From Sphingobium lignivorans (lineage in GTDB: Bacteria; Pseudomonadota; Alphaproteobacteria; Sphingomonadales; Sphingomonadaceae), in NCBI RefSeq assembly GCF_014203955.1, contig NZ_JACHKA010000001.1, positions 2,387,001-2,451,000 on the forward strand: a DNA stretch of 64,000 nt, read 5' to 3'. Below are positions 44,909-55,337 of the stretch, one piece after another. Under the pieces are notes generated by a model that did not search any database, had not been told where the DNA came from, and saw only the letters and a program-made list of their open reading frames with translations. Numbering within the stretch: position 1 is the first letter of the stretch; every line of letters begins with the position of its first letter. The position numbers and the translations under genes were made by a program.

Positions 44909-45364
44909 ATGATTCGCGACGGCATCAAGGCTGCGCAGATCCAGGCAATGAAGGGCGGCGACAAGGCCCGCCTTGCGGCCGTGCGCCTCATCCTCGCGAA
45001 GCTGAAGGATCGCGACATCGAGCTGCGCACCGCCACGCAGGTGCCGGATGACGACGTCATCGTGGTCGACGTGCTCCAGAAGATGGTGAAGCAGCGGCGC
45101 GAATCGATCGCCATGTACGAACAGGGCGGCCGCGCCGAACTCGCCGCGCAGGAGCAGGCGGAGCTTGAGGTCATCGAGAGCTTCCTGCCCCGGCAGATGA
45201 GCGAGGACGAGACTCGCGCCGCGATCGAGGCGATCAAGGCCGAGGTCGGCGCTACGTCTGTGAAGGACATGGGCAAGGTCATGGCGGTGCTGAAGGACCG
45301 GCACGGCACCGTGCTCGACATGAGCAAGGCCAGCGCGATGGTGAAAGCCGCGCTGGCGAGCTGA
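44909..45364 (+). CDS. GatB/YqeY-domain protein
   Basis: A 151-residue YqeY-type protein: MIRDGIKAAQIQAMKGGDKARLAAVRLILAKLKDRDIE, then VLQKMVKQRRESIAMYEQGGRAELAAQEQAELEVIESFLPRQMSEDE and GATSVKDMGKVMAVLKDRHGT. It is related to the tRNA-binding tail of GatB and may interact with tRNA, but the function is not established. ATG 44909 with GGAGGACG upstream is the start. In many alphaproteobacteria it directly precedes dnaG; here a PEP-CTERM gene is between them. Confidence 0.9.
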   Translation: MIRDGIKAAQIQAMKGGDKARLAAVRLILAKLKDRDIELRTATQVPDDDVIVVDVLQKMVKQRRESIAMYEQGGRAELAAQEQAELEVIESFLPRQMSEDETRAAIEAIKAEVGATSVKDMGKVMAVLKDRHGTVLDMSKASAMVKAALAS

Positions 45365-45512
45365 ACGCCTGGCTCATGCCGGGACAGATGAGCGCCCCGC
45401 CGGCTTCGCAGATGCACAATTAACAGGTGCAATCAGTCCTTAACCATGTTTCCTTGTCGCCGCGCCGCGCTCTTGCGGGAGCCGGCGCGTTCATCGTGGG
45501 ACTGGACAGGGG

Positions 45513-46043
45513 ATGATGATGAAACATGTGGGCGTGCTTGCCGCTGCAGCAGCGGCTCTTTCTTTCGCGGCGCCGGCGCAGGCGGTGCTGTTCAACTTCA
45601 CGCTGACCGGCGATTATTCGGCAAGCTTCCAGCTCGATTCGAGCCCGGTGCCGGACGTGTTCGACGGCAGCTCGTTCACGATCTGGGACGTCTCCGGCTT
45701 TCCGGACGCGGCGCTCGGTATCGTCGACCTCCAGTTCTGGACCGGCGACGAGGCGGGCGGCTTCTCGATCATCGACTTCTACGGAGACGCCTATCTGCTC
45801 GACGCCACGGGCAGCCAGCTCTTCTCGGGATCGACGGGCGCGCCGACCTTCCTAACCGGCACCTATGCGCTGGCGGACCTGTTCGGCCCGGGAAGCTACA
45901 CGCTCGTCATCGAGGAAGCGGGCACGACGCCGGCCATTCCCGAACCTGCCACATGGGCCATGCTGATCGCCGGCTTCGCCATGGCCGGCGCGGCAATGCG
46001 CCAGAAACCGCGCAAGCTCGCCGTCGCTTTCCAGCAGGGCTGA
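45513..46043 (+). CDS. PEP-CTERM sorting-domain protein
   Basis: A 176-residue exported protein. The N-terminal signal peptide (KHVGVLAAAAAALSFAAPAQA) should be cleaved near residue 24. A beta-rich body follows with FNFTLTGDYSASFQLDSSPVPDVFDG and LQFWTGDEAGGFSI. The C-terminus has the sphingomonad PEPxxWA-type signal: IPEPATWAM at 142-150, hydrophobic LIAGFAMAGAAM and a basic RQKPRK tail. It should be processed by an exosortase; one is encoded at 20670-21605. ATG 45513 begins an ATGATGATG run, so 45516 or 45519 are also possible. It stands between the yqeY-like gene and dnaG. Confidence 0.88.
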   Translation: MMMKHVGVLAAAAAALSFAAPAQAVLFNFTLTGDYSASFQLDSSPVPDVFDGSSFTIWDVSGFPDAALGIVDLQFWTGDEAGGFSIIDFYGDAYLLDATGSQLFSGSTGAPTFLTGTYALADLFGPGSYTLVIEEAGTTPAIPEPATWAMLIAGFAMAGAAMRQKPRKLAVAFQQG

Positions 46044-46056
46044 ACGACTGAAAGAC

Positions 46057-46084
46057 GGGCGGCAGGGCACGCGCCCTTCCGCCC
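46057..46084 (+). terminator. hairpin after the PEP-CTERM gene
   Basis: GGGCGG-c-AGGGC and GCCCT-t-CCGCCC form an 11-bp stem with one mismatch and a 4-nt loop, 13 nt after the stop codon. No T-run follows, so it is a candidate only. Confidence 0.45.
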
Positions 46085-46191
46085 GCCCTCCAGCGGTGCT
46101 AGGGTGGCGGCTCAATGGTTCGCCTGGCGCCGTTTCCCCGTAGACTCCATGTTTTCCAGCCAGGGCAAGGCCCCCGGCGGGCGCGTTCGTC

Positions 46192-48057
46192 ATGAGCCTC
46201 TCGCCCCAATGGCTGGACGAACTGCGCGCGCGCACAACGCTTTCGACCCTGATCGGCAAGACCATCAAGGTCCAGAAGGCCGGGCGGGAATACAAGGCGT
46301 GCTGCCCCTTCCACAACGAGAAGACGCCCAGCTTCACGATCAACGACGAGAAGGGCTTCTACCACTGCTTCGGCTGCGGTGCGCATGGCGACGCCATCCG
46401 CTGGATGACGGACCAGCGCGGCCTGCCTTTCCTCGATGCCGTGAAGGAACTGGCGGCGGCAGCGGGGATGGAGGTGCCGGCACCGGACCCGCGGGCGGCG
46501 AAACGCGCCGAGAAGGCGCGATCGCTGCACGATGTGACGGCGGCGGCGCAAGGCTGGTTCGAGGCGCAGCTCGCCGGCCAGGAGGGAACGCAGGCAACGG
46601 CATATCTCGCCCGGCGCGGCATCTCGGACGCGACTCGCCGCAGCTTTGGCCTGGGCTACGCGCCGGATAGCCGGGGCAGGCTCAAGGCGGCCCTGCACGA
46701 GTTTCCCGAGGACATGCTGGTCGAAAGCGGCATGCTGATCCAGCCTGAAGACGGCAACCGCGACAGCTACGACCGTTTCCGCGGCCGGCTGATGATCCCG
46801 ATTCGCGACCAGCGGGGCCGGGTCATCGCCTTCGGCGGCCGCATCCTGGGACCGGGCGAGCCCAAATATCTGAACTCGCCCGAAACGCCGCTGTTCGACA
46901 AGGGACGCACCCTCTACAATCTCGACAAGGCTGCGCCGGCCGCGCGCAAGGCCGGCCGCTTGATCGTGGTCGAGGGCTATATGGACGTCATCATGATGGC
47001 GCAGGCCGGCATCTGCGAGACCGTGGCGCCGCTCGGGACCGCCCTGACCGAGGCGCAGATCGAGAAGCTCTGGACGATGGTCGAGACCCCGCTGCTTTGC
47101 TTCGATGGCGATGCGGCGGGCCAGCGTGCGGCCCTGCGCGCGGCCCATCGCGCACTGCCGCTGCTGCGACCCGGTCACAGCCTCGCCTTCGCGACCCTGC
47201 CGGCCGGACAGGACCCGGACGACCTCATCCGGAGCGCGGGCACCCGGGCCCTGGAAGACGTGCTGTCCGGCGCCATCCCGCTCGTGGAGCTCATCTGGCG
47301 CCACGAGCATGAAGCGCTGCCGCTCGATACGCCGGAAGCGCGCGCCGGTTTCAAGCAGCGCCTCGCCGAGCTGTGCCGCACGATCTCGGACGGGGACATC
47401 CGCGCGCTCTACAGCCGGATGTTCAAGGAGCGCTACGACGCCCTGTTCTTCGCGCCGCGCCAGACCCCCAGCTTCGGCGGACAGCCCGCCCGCAGGCCGG
47501 CGCGCGACCAGCGTGGCGGGCGGTGGACGCCCCCTCCCCCGCCGCCGACGGACGAAGCACGCGCCATCGGCGCGAGCGGCAGCGACGCCATGCTGCTGCG
47601 CGCGGTGATTGCCGGTCTGCTGCGCTTTCCCGAGGAAATTCTCATCCATCGCGAGGCGCTGGCGAGCCTCACGCTCACCGACGAACGACTCGCGCGATTG
47701 CTCGACAGGCTGATTGAAGCGAGCGACATCCAAGAAACTGTTGAAACAGAGCGACTGCTTACCATATTGGGCGACAGTGAAGTGTATAATATGGCGAAGG
47801 GGTTGCTCCGCGCCGATGCGCTGCAGTTCACCTTCACCCGGGCCGAAACGGACAGGCAGCGCGCACAGCGTGACCTGGCGGAGGCTATCGCGGTGATTGT
47901 GGCGATGCCGCGAATCGACGCTGAGCTGGCGGCGGTCACAAGGGCGATGGCGGATCAACTGGACGAAGCGGGCTTTGCCCGTCAGCAGTCCCTGCGCAAG
48001 CTGAAGGCGGATTTGGCCGCGCGCGTGGCCGAACTGGCCCAACCCCCCGAAGAATGA
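46192..48057 (+). CDS. dnaG: DNA primase DnaG
   Basis: A 621-residue primase. The N-terminal zinc ribbon has C38-x2-H41 and C59-x2-C62 in ACCPFHNEK and YHCFGCGAHGDAI. The TOPRIM core has FGGRILGPGEPKYLNSPET, LIVVEGYMDVIMMAQAG (acidic EGYMD) and CFDGDAAGQRAALRAA (DGD). The C-terminal DnaB-interacting helical region ends with RVAELAQPPEE. It synthesises RNA primers at the replication fork. It is followed by rpoD after 46 nt, the macromolecular-synthesis arrangement without rpsU. Confidence 0.96.
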   Translation: MSLSPQWLDELRARTTLSTLIGKTIKVQKAGREYKACCPFHNEKTPSFTINDEKGFYHCFGCGAHGDAIRWMTDQRGLPFLDAVKELAAAAGMEVPAPDPRAAKRAEKARSLHDVTAAAQGWFEAQLAGQEGTQATAYLARRGISDATRRSFGLGYAPDSRGRLKAALHEFPEDMLVESGMLIQPEDGNRDSYDRFRGRLMIPIRDQRGRVIAFGGRILGPGEPKYLNSPETPLFDKGRTLYNLDKAAPAARKAGRLIVVEGYMDVIMMAQAGICETVAPLGTALTEAQIEKLWTMVETPLLCFDGDAAGQRAALRAAHRALPLLRPGHSLAFATLPAGQDPDDLIRSAGTRALEDVLSGAIPLVELIWRHEHEALPLDTPEARAGFKQRLAELCRTISDGDIRALYSRMFKERYDALFFAPRQTPSFGGQPARRPARDQRGGRWTPPPPPPTDEARAIGASGSDAMLLRAVIAGLLRFPEEILIHREALASLTLTDERLARLLDRLIEASDIQETVETERLLTILGDSEVYNMAKGLLRADALQFTFTRAETDRQRAQRDLAEAIAVIVAMPRIDAELAAVTRAMADQLDEAGFARQQSLRKLKADLAARVAELAQPPEE

Positions 48058-48103
48058 ACTTATGGCTGGTGCGTGATGCGCCCGGCTTGGAGCAAGGCGA
48101 CGC

Positions 48104-50140
<2,037 letters not shown>

Positions 50141-50150
50141 ACGGGATTAT

Positions 50151-50174
50151 GGGCCGGTCCTGAAAGGCCGGCCC
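50151..50174 (+). terminator. hairpin after rpoD
   Basis: GGGCCGG-t-CCT and AGG-CCGGCCC form a 10-bp stem with one bulge and a 3-nt loop, 10 nt after the rpoD stop, in the gap before a convergent glycosyltransferase gene. The following sequence has only scattered T residues. Confidence 0.5.
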
Positions 50175-50233
50175 TGTCCCATCACGCTTCGGCCGTCCGC
50201 CACCGCGCGCCCGATGCGCGGCGACACCTTTCG

Positions 50234-51526
50234 TCAGAAGCCGAAGTCCGGCCGATCGGGTCGCTTGCCGGTAACCCAGTCGTAGACCTCGACGACCTGC
50301 GCGGCCTTGCGTTCCCAACTGTAGAGCGCATCGATCCTCGCCCTGCCCCGTGCGGCCATCGCGGCGAGATCATGCTGCTCGGCCGCCATCTCCGCCAGTA
50401 CCTGCGCCGCACGATCCCGCATGATCTCCCGCGAGCCGATGGGCAGCCGGAAGCCTGTCTCGCCCGTCACGATCTCGGCGGGACCGCCATAATCGGCGAT
50501 GATCGGCACGAGCCCCAGCGCCATCGCCTCGATCACCGCGCCGCCACCGAACTCCCGCACGCTGGGAAACAGGAAAACGGACTTGTCCCGCGCGATCTCC
50601 GGCACCTCGCGATGCTCCACCCACCCCGCGAAGGTGACGGCATCGGCCACGCCCAGCCGGGCGGCCAGCGCCTTGAGATCGGCCATCATGGGGCCATCAC
50701 CGATGATCGTGAGCCGAGCGACGCCCGCCCGCAGCAGGTCCTGCGCCGCCTCGATCGCAACGTCCGGCCCCTTGTAGGGCACCAGCCGGCCGATGAAGCA
50801 GAGATCGAGCCGCGCGTAGCGATCCGGCTGGCCATAGTCGGCGAAGCGCGCAGGATCGATCGCGTTTTCGGGGATATATATGCACTTTCCGCGCGCGCCC
50901 TCCGGCAACTCCGACGCAGTGTGCCGGGAGCCTGCGATGATCGCGGCCGACCGCCGCCACGTCCGCTTTATGCCGGGCATCGCCTTGTAGGCATTGCGGA
51001 CATAGGACAGCCACTCCTTCTCCTGATGCCGCTCTCTGGTGAAGGCGCGCGGCCAGGGAATGCCGCCGTTCAGCGGACCGACGACGAACGGGACGCCGGC
51101 GCGGGCACAGCGGCCGGCAAGCAGGCTCGGCGCGGTGGGGCTAAGCGGCGTGATCCGGTGAACCACATCGAATTCGCCAGCCCTGATCTGCTTGCCGAAG
51201 CGACGCCACACCATGCTCTCGAACAGCGGATAGAATAAGGACTGAAGCGCCGTCACCGTCGTCCACCCCTTGCCGGCCCCGCCGCGCAACTTGCCGATGA
51301 TTGTCCAGAGCGGCTTCATGAGCGCTTCGGTATCAATAGCGGTGAAATCCCGGCCTTCGACGAGGCCGGCACGCTCGAAGGCGGCTTTGTTGCGAACCTG
51401 CGTCACGATATGGGCGTCAGCGACCGAGCGGATCGCATTTGCCAGCGACCAGCCGACCAGCGGAACGCTGACCCATTCCGGGTTGGCCGCCTCGGCGATC
51501 AGCAGGGCTCGATAGCGTGACGTCAT
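50234..51526 (-). CDS. glycosyltransferase family 4 (GT-B fold)
   Basis: A 430-residue cytoplasmic or membrane-associated glycosyltransferase of the GT4 type. N-terminal domain: VPLVGWSLANAIRSVADAHIVTQVR, DVVHRITPLSPT; C-terminal nucleotide-sugar domain: LDLCFIGRLVPYKGPDVAIEAA, LTIIGDGPMMADLKALAARLG, VTFAGWVEHREVPEI and the E-x7-E motif in REFGGGAVIEAMALGLVPIIADYGGPAEIV. Acceptor and sugar are unknown; exopolysaccharide or lipid glycosylation is likely. ATG 51526 is used; the frame extends with a TTG to 51559. Confidence 0.88.
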   Translation of the reverse strand: MTSRYRALLIAEAANPEWVSVPLVGWSLANAIRSVADAHIVTQVRNKAAFERAGLVEGRDFTAIDTEALMKPLWTIIGKLRGGAGKGWTTVTALQSLFYPLFESMVWRRFGKQIRAGEFDVVHRITPLSPTAPSLLAGRCARAGVPFVVGPLNGGIPWPRAFTRERHQEKEWLSYVRNAYKAMPGIKRTWRRSAAIIAGSRHTASELPEGARGKCIYIPENAIDPARFADYGQPDRYARLDLCFIGRLVPYKGPDVAIEAAQDLLRAGVARLTIIGDGPMMADLKALAARLGVADAVTFAGWVEHREVPEIARDKSVFLFPSVREFGGGAVIEAMALGLVPIIADYGGPAEIVTGETGFRLPIGSREIMRDRAAQVLAEMAAEQHDLAAMAARGRARIDALYSWERKAAQVVEVYDWVTGKRPDRPDFGF

Positions 51527-51877
51527 CAGCGGGAACTCCGTGCGGACCGGGCCCGTCAATAGGCCGACTCGCTTTCTCTATGACACGGGATGGGAGGGCG
51601 CAAATCACGAGTGAGATCGCCTCTCGCGCCGTAGCTGGCCATTTGTCCGAGCGCGTTACAGGTCCGTCTTGCCCGCTCAAAACGTCAGCCCGTGCCACAG
51701 GCCGGACGAGCCGTGGAACCAAATTTCCGCACCATTAACTGTGCCAATTCCGGCCGGTCCATGGTAGAATTTGGGTGGGCGCAGAGCACAATATCAATAG
51801 CTTGTTAACGTCCTCCGCTCTACTTCCGGTGTGGGGACGACGTCGATCCGGTAACGGACGACGCGATGAGGTTTGTC
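51527..51877. other. intergenic region between a glycosyltransferase and a hypothetical gene
   Basis: This 351-nt region between divergent genes must hold both promoters. It has a short palindrome-like GGAACCAAATTTCC near 51715 and AT-richer sequence after it, but no gene, RNA or clear promoter I can support. Confidence 0.4.
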
Positions 51878-52558
51878 ATGAACGAGCAGCCCCGCCAGTC
51901 GACCAATTCCAGCCTCGCTGCCGTGATCGCAGCCATAGTCGACCAGGACGGCTCCGCGGCTCACGGCTATTGCGCGCCCGCGGTGGCGGGAGAGCGCCAT
52001 GCGTTCGTCCGCGACCTCGTCGACTTCGCCGACTTCGTCCATCTCGTCACGCTCCTCCATGGCCATGTGCCGGGCCTGGTCGATCATGCAGCCGCCCGGA
52101 CGGTGGAAGTCTTGGCTCGCGGGTGGCTCATCAAGTCAATCGACGCGTTCGTGACCGAGCGGCAGTTCCTCAACCGGCTGAGCGTGGCTGTCGGACCGCT
52201 GCCAAGCACCGCCGGTCATAGCGAAACGAGCACCGTCGTCGCGCAGCAGCGGCACGCGATCGAGATGCTCGCACAATCCGACCGGCGGGGATGCGCCCTC
52301 GGAACAGCCGTGACGCTGACGCTGGAATGGCACCCCATTCGCGCCATCCTTGATGCCGGTGCGCTTCGCCTCGGCATCGAGCCGTCGATCTGCACGGTGC
52401 CCAGCCGCCCGGAAACGCTGGCGCTACTGAACGATCTTCCCGACCCGGACCGCATCGCCCGGGCGGTTCAGTTCGGCGCGACACAGCTTGTCGGCCAGCA
52501 TCGCGGCATGTGGGACCTGCTCCAGGCCCGCGCCGCCGTGCGCAAGATGCAGGACTGA
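51878..52558 (+). CDS. hypothetical protein (sphingomonad type)
   Basis: A 226-residue soluble protein without recognisable domain. Distinct segments are LAAVIAAIVDQDGSAAHGYCAPAVAGERHAFVRDLVDFADFVHLVTLLHGH, then RTVEVLARGWLIKSIDAFVTERQFLNRLSVAVGPLPSTAGHSE, and a C-terminal helical part ending LLQARAAVRKMQD. I recall similar uncharacterised proteins in other sphingomonads, which cannot be verified here. ATG 51878 is preceded by GATGAGG at good spacing, which favours it over the in-frame ATG at 51866. No signal peptide or membrane segment. Confidence 0.7.
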   Translation: MNEQPRQSTNSSLAAVIAAIVDQDGSAAHGYCAPAVAGERHAFVRDLVDFADFVHLVTLLHGHVPGLVDHAAARTVEVLARGWLIKSIDAFVTERQFLNRLSVAVGPLPSTAGHSETSTVVAQQRHAIEMLAQSDRRGCALGTAVTLTLEWHPIRAILDAGALRLGIEPSICTVPSRPETLALLNDLPDPDRIARAVQFGATQLVGQHRGMWDLLQARAAVRKMQD

Positions 52559-52777
52559 CAAACCGCCGACGACCCTTTAGGTGAGGCACCGGCGCGCCGC
52601 ATCCCGCGGCGGGTGCCAGGCGGGAGCGCGTGCCGCGCAGGACTTCGATTCGATGCCGGCGGGCGCAACGCGCTTCGCGCGCATCCGCGCCCGGCTGGAA
52701 GCCGCCCAGCCCGAGCGCGGACCGGCGGCATGGGTTTATGAATTTCTGCTGTTCGGATGCGCGCGAAGGATCTGCCC

Positions 52778-53110
52778 TCACAGGTTCAGCAAAGCGCGAA
52801 TTTTCGCCTGAACCTCAACCAGCACGCCCTGGGGCACCGCGCCTTTCCTGGAGGCGAGACGAGCCCGCCAGTCGAGACTCTTGATCTGATCGGCCAGCAC
52901 CGCGCTTGGCGGAGTCTCGCTCACGACAACCTCGAACGGATATCCTTTTATCCTCGACGTCATCGGACAGCAGATCATCATCCCGCGCGCACGATTGTAC
53001 GAAGCCGGCGACAGCACAACGGCCGGGCGATGGCCCGCTTGCTCATGGCCCGCCTGAGGGTCGAAATGAAGCCAGACAATATCGCCGAGTTCCGGAACAT
53101 AAGCCCCCAC
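52778..53110 (-). CDS. mazF: type II toxin MazF (mRNA endoribonuclease)
   Basis: A 110-residue PemK/MazF-family toxin. It follows the E. coli MazF pattern: VPELGDIVWLHFDPQAGHEQAGHRPAVVLSPASYNRARGMM, CPMTSRIKGYPFEVVVSE and LADQIKSLDWRARLASRKG near the end. The family cleaves single-stranded mRNA at short motifs. The GTG start at 53110 shares one base with the mazE TAG stop (TAGTG), so toxin translation depends on antitoxin translation. Intact by eye. Confidence 0.92.
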   Translation of the reverse strand: MGAYVPELGDIVWLHFDPQAGHEQAGHRPAVVLSPASYNRARGMMICCPMTSRIKGYPFEVVVSETPPSAVLADQIKSLDWRARLASRKGAVPQGVLVEVQAKIRALLNL

Positions 53111-53358
53111 TACCAGACTTCCTTGCCTGCCGGCGGACCAAAGTCGACTTCTTCCGGGAAGGTGTCAGGCGTCATGCCACTGAGCAGCGAGTCCAGGTCA
53201 TAGGAAGGCGTGGAAACCGGCTCGATGATGATGCGTCCCTCTTCCTCGCGGACATCCACCTCCTGATCGATGCGCAGAGATGCCGATGCCATGATCGAGG
53301 CCGGGATTCTCACCGAGGCGCTATTGCCCCATTTCTTGACATGAACACGCATTCTCAT
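53110..53358 (-). CDS. mazE: type II antitoxin MazE
   Basis: An 82-residue AbrB-fold antitoxin: MRMRVHVKKWGNSASVRIPASIM, LRIDQEVDVREEEGRIIIEPVS form the swapped-hairpin DNA-binding domain, and the C-terminal DLDSLLSGMTPDTFPEEVDFG region should bind MazF. First gene of the operon, so it should autorepress with the toxin. The sequence upstream (53359-53400) has ATGATACGTG/TGATGTATCG-type short inverted elements consistent with an operator, not proven. Confidence 0.92.
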   Translation of the reverse strand: MRMRVHVKKWGNSASVRIPASIMASASLRIDQEVDVREEEGRIIIEPVSTPSYDLDSLLSGMTPDTFPEEVDFGPPAGKEVW

Positions 53359-53519
53359 TGCCCTTGATGTATCGACAACGATGATACGTGACTCGCGGGC
53401 AGAGTGTCAACAAATGTATCAACAGAGAATTGGCGCGAGGTTCCGAGTGACAGCCCAGAGCGTCGTGACCAGCCCGTCTACGAAGGCGAACCGGATTGAG
53501 CAGTCCAGCAGACAGCCAC

Positions 53520-54725
53520 TCAGTAAAGCAGATGCGCTGCCCTCGCCTGCGCCCAGGCGGCCTCGTCGGGCAGGGTCAGCGCGTCGAGATCGGCGGGGGT
53601 CGCAGCGGCATCGTCCACCCATTCGCGCAGCAGCGGCGAGCCGTTGATGACGTCGATGGGCAACTTGCCAAGCTCATATTCGTAGGGGAAATCGCGCCAG
53701 AGGGGATAGTCCGGCAGCAGCTGCCGGATGGCCTTGAAAGCAAGCGCCTGCACGCGCCAGGGACGGAACGCATCATGGCGATAGGCAGGGCCCTCGGCAT
53801 GGATGTGAACGCCATTGCACAGCGTGCCGACATGCTTGTGGAAGGTCGGCTCGAACCAGCAATCACGCAGGATGCAGCCTTCCAGCCAGTGCGGCGCGAG
53901 CGCCCTCATGCGTGCGATCACGGCCCTGGCATCGATGTCCGGCGCGCCGAACAGTTCGAGCGGCCGCGTGGTCCCCCGCCCTTCCGAGAGCGTGGTGCCT
54001 TCCAGCATCACCGTGCCGGCATAGCAGCGGGCCATGTTGAGATTGGGGGCATTGGGGCTGGGATTGACCCACAGCCGCCCGGACGGCCAGCCGAAGCCGG
54101 GCGCGGCATTCGGGTCATAGTCTTCCATCGCAATCACGCGATAGTCCACGTCCAGCCCGAAATGCTCGACGAACCAGTGGCCCAGTTCCCCCATGGTGAG
54201 GCCATGGCGCATCGGCATTGGCCCCGCGCCGACGAAACTCTCCCACCCGGTCCGCAGGGTCAGCCCCTCCACCGGACGCCCGGCGGGATTGGGCCGGTCC
54301 AGCACCCACACCGCCTTGCCGAGCGGCGCCGCCGCTTCCAGCAGGTAAAGCAGCGTGGTGACGAAGGTGTAGATGCGACAGCCCAGATCCTGAAGATCGA
54401 CAAGGAAGATATCCGCGCTGTCCATCATCGCGCGTGTGGGCCGGCGCACCTCCCCGTAGAGGCTGAACACCGGCACGCCGTGGACCGGATCCTCATAGTC
54501 CGGCGATTCCACCATATTGTCCTGCTTGTCGCCGCGCAGGCCGTGCTGCGGACCCATGGCGGCGGCCAGCGTCACGTCACCGCAGGCCGACAGGGCATCG
54601 AGCGCATGCGTGAGATCGGCCGTCACGGATGCTGGATGCGCCAGCAGGCAGACGCGCTTGCCGGCAAGGGGCCGGCGCAAGGCAGGATCGGCGAGAAGGC
54701 GGTCGAGACCGGTCTGGAAGCTCAT
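53520..54725 (-). CDS. DUF1343 exo-beta-N-acetylmuramidase (NamZ-like)
   Basis: A 401-residue protein of the DUF1343 (NamZ) family, which removes terminal N-acetylmuramic acid from cell-wall fragments. Features: GKRVCLLAHPASVT, GPQHGLRGDKQDNMVESPDYEDPVHGVPVFSLYGEVRRPT (with conserved EP/H region), FLVDLQDLGCRIYTFVTTLLYLL, VLDRPNPAGR, PMRHGLTMGELGHWF and LSEGRGTTRPLELFGAP. No clear signal peptide is seen at the chosen start ATG 54725, so it may act in the cytoplasm on recycled muropeptides. The ATG overlaps the stop of the DOMON-like gene (ATGA), so the two are coupled. Confidence 0.85.
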   Translation of the reverse strand: MSFQTGLDRLLADPALRRPLAGKRVCLLAHPASVTADLTHALDALSACGDVTLAAAMGPQHGLRGDKQDNMVESPDYEDPVHGVPVFSLYGEVRRPTRAMMDSADIFLVDLQDLGCRIYTFVTTLLYLLEAAAPLGKAVWVLDRPNPAGRPVEGLTLRTGWESFVGAGPMPMRHGLTMGELGHWFVEHFGLDVDYRVIAMEDYDPNAAPGFGWPSGRLWVNPSPNAPNLNMARCYAGTVMLEGTTLSEGRGTTRPLELFGAPDIDARAVIARMRALAPHWLEGCILRDCWFEPTFHKHVGTLCNGVHIHAEGPAYRHDAFRPWRVQALAFKAIRQLLPDYPLWRDFPYEYELGKLPIDVINGSPLLREWVDDAAATPADLDALTLPDEAAWAQARAAHLLY

Positions 54726-55276
54726 GCGCTGCCCAGTGGCGGAAGCGCGAGCGCGAAGCAATCGCGATGATGAAAATCGGGCTTGCCCGGCGGATGCGCG
54801 AGCGCCCAGTAGCTGATCCGCCCGCCCTGCTCCTCGATCACTGCCGAAATGCCGATCCTGCCGGTGCGGTCCCACGGCAGGCAATCCTCGCACAGGCGCG
54901 CCGTCATGACGAGCCGCTCCGAACCGCCGGTAACCGCGATATCCGGCGCCGGCAGGTCGATGCGCGTCATGCCGGTGCGGTAATGATCGAAATGATAAGC
55001 GGCGAAGGCACCGGAAGGCGACAGATTCAGCTCCGCATAGGCATCGCCCGGGCGAGCGAAGAACAATTCGAAGCAGGTCGTCTTCCACAGCCCGTCGCTA
55101 TGCACCGGTGGTGCCGCCGGCGGGAGGCTGACCAGGGATGGATCGCCGGCCGCGATGAAGCTGATCTCCCATCCGAAATCGGCCGTCCGTGCGATCCGCG
55201 CACCCAGCGCCACGATGGCCGCGCAGGGGGTCGCGGGATGGCATTGCAGGGCCCGCTCGGCCAAAATGCTACTCAT
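54722..55276 (-). CDS. DOMON-like domain protein
   Basis: A 184-residue beta-sandwich protein of the DOMON-like/CBM9-like type: FGWEISFIAAGDPSLVSLPP, TTCFELFFARPGDAYAELNLSPSGAFAAYHFDHYRTGM and GISAVIEEQGGRISYWALAHPPGKPDFHHRDCF. No signal peptide is evident. Such proteins bind sugars or haem. In several alphaproteobacteria it is encoded directly before a DUF1343 gene, as here, with an ATGA overlap; a joint role in muropeptide recycling is inferred. Confidence 0.78.
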   Translation of the reverse strand: MSSILAERALQCHPATPCAAIVALGARIARTADFGWEISFIAAGDPSLVSLPPAAPPVHSDGLWKTTCFELFFARPGDAYAELNLSPSGAFAAYHFDHYRTGMTRIDLPAPDIAVTGGSERLVMTARLCEDCLPWDRTGRIGISAVIEEQGGRISYWALAHPPGKPDFHHRDCFALALPPLGSA

Positions 55277-55337
55277 GGTCCGGTTCCCATGCTAAGCGCG
55301 CCACCGTTTTCCTGACGGGCCGCCGCGAGAGAAGAAA

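Noticed and set aside
52563-52777. Short + frames between the hypothetical gene and mazF
   Set aside because: No conserved motif and no ribosome-binding site; likely non-coding spacer.
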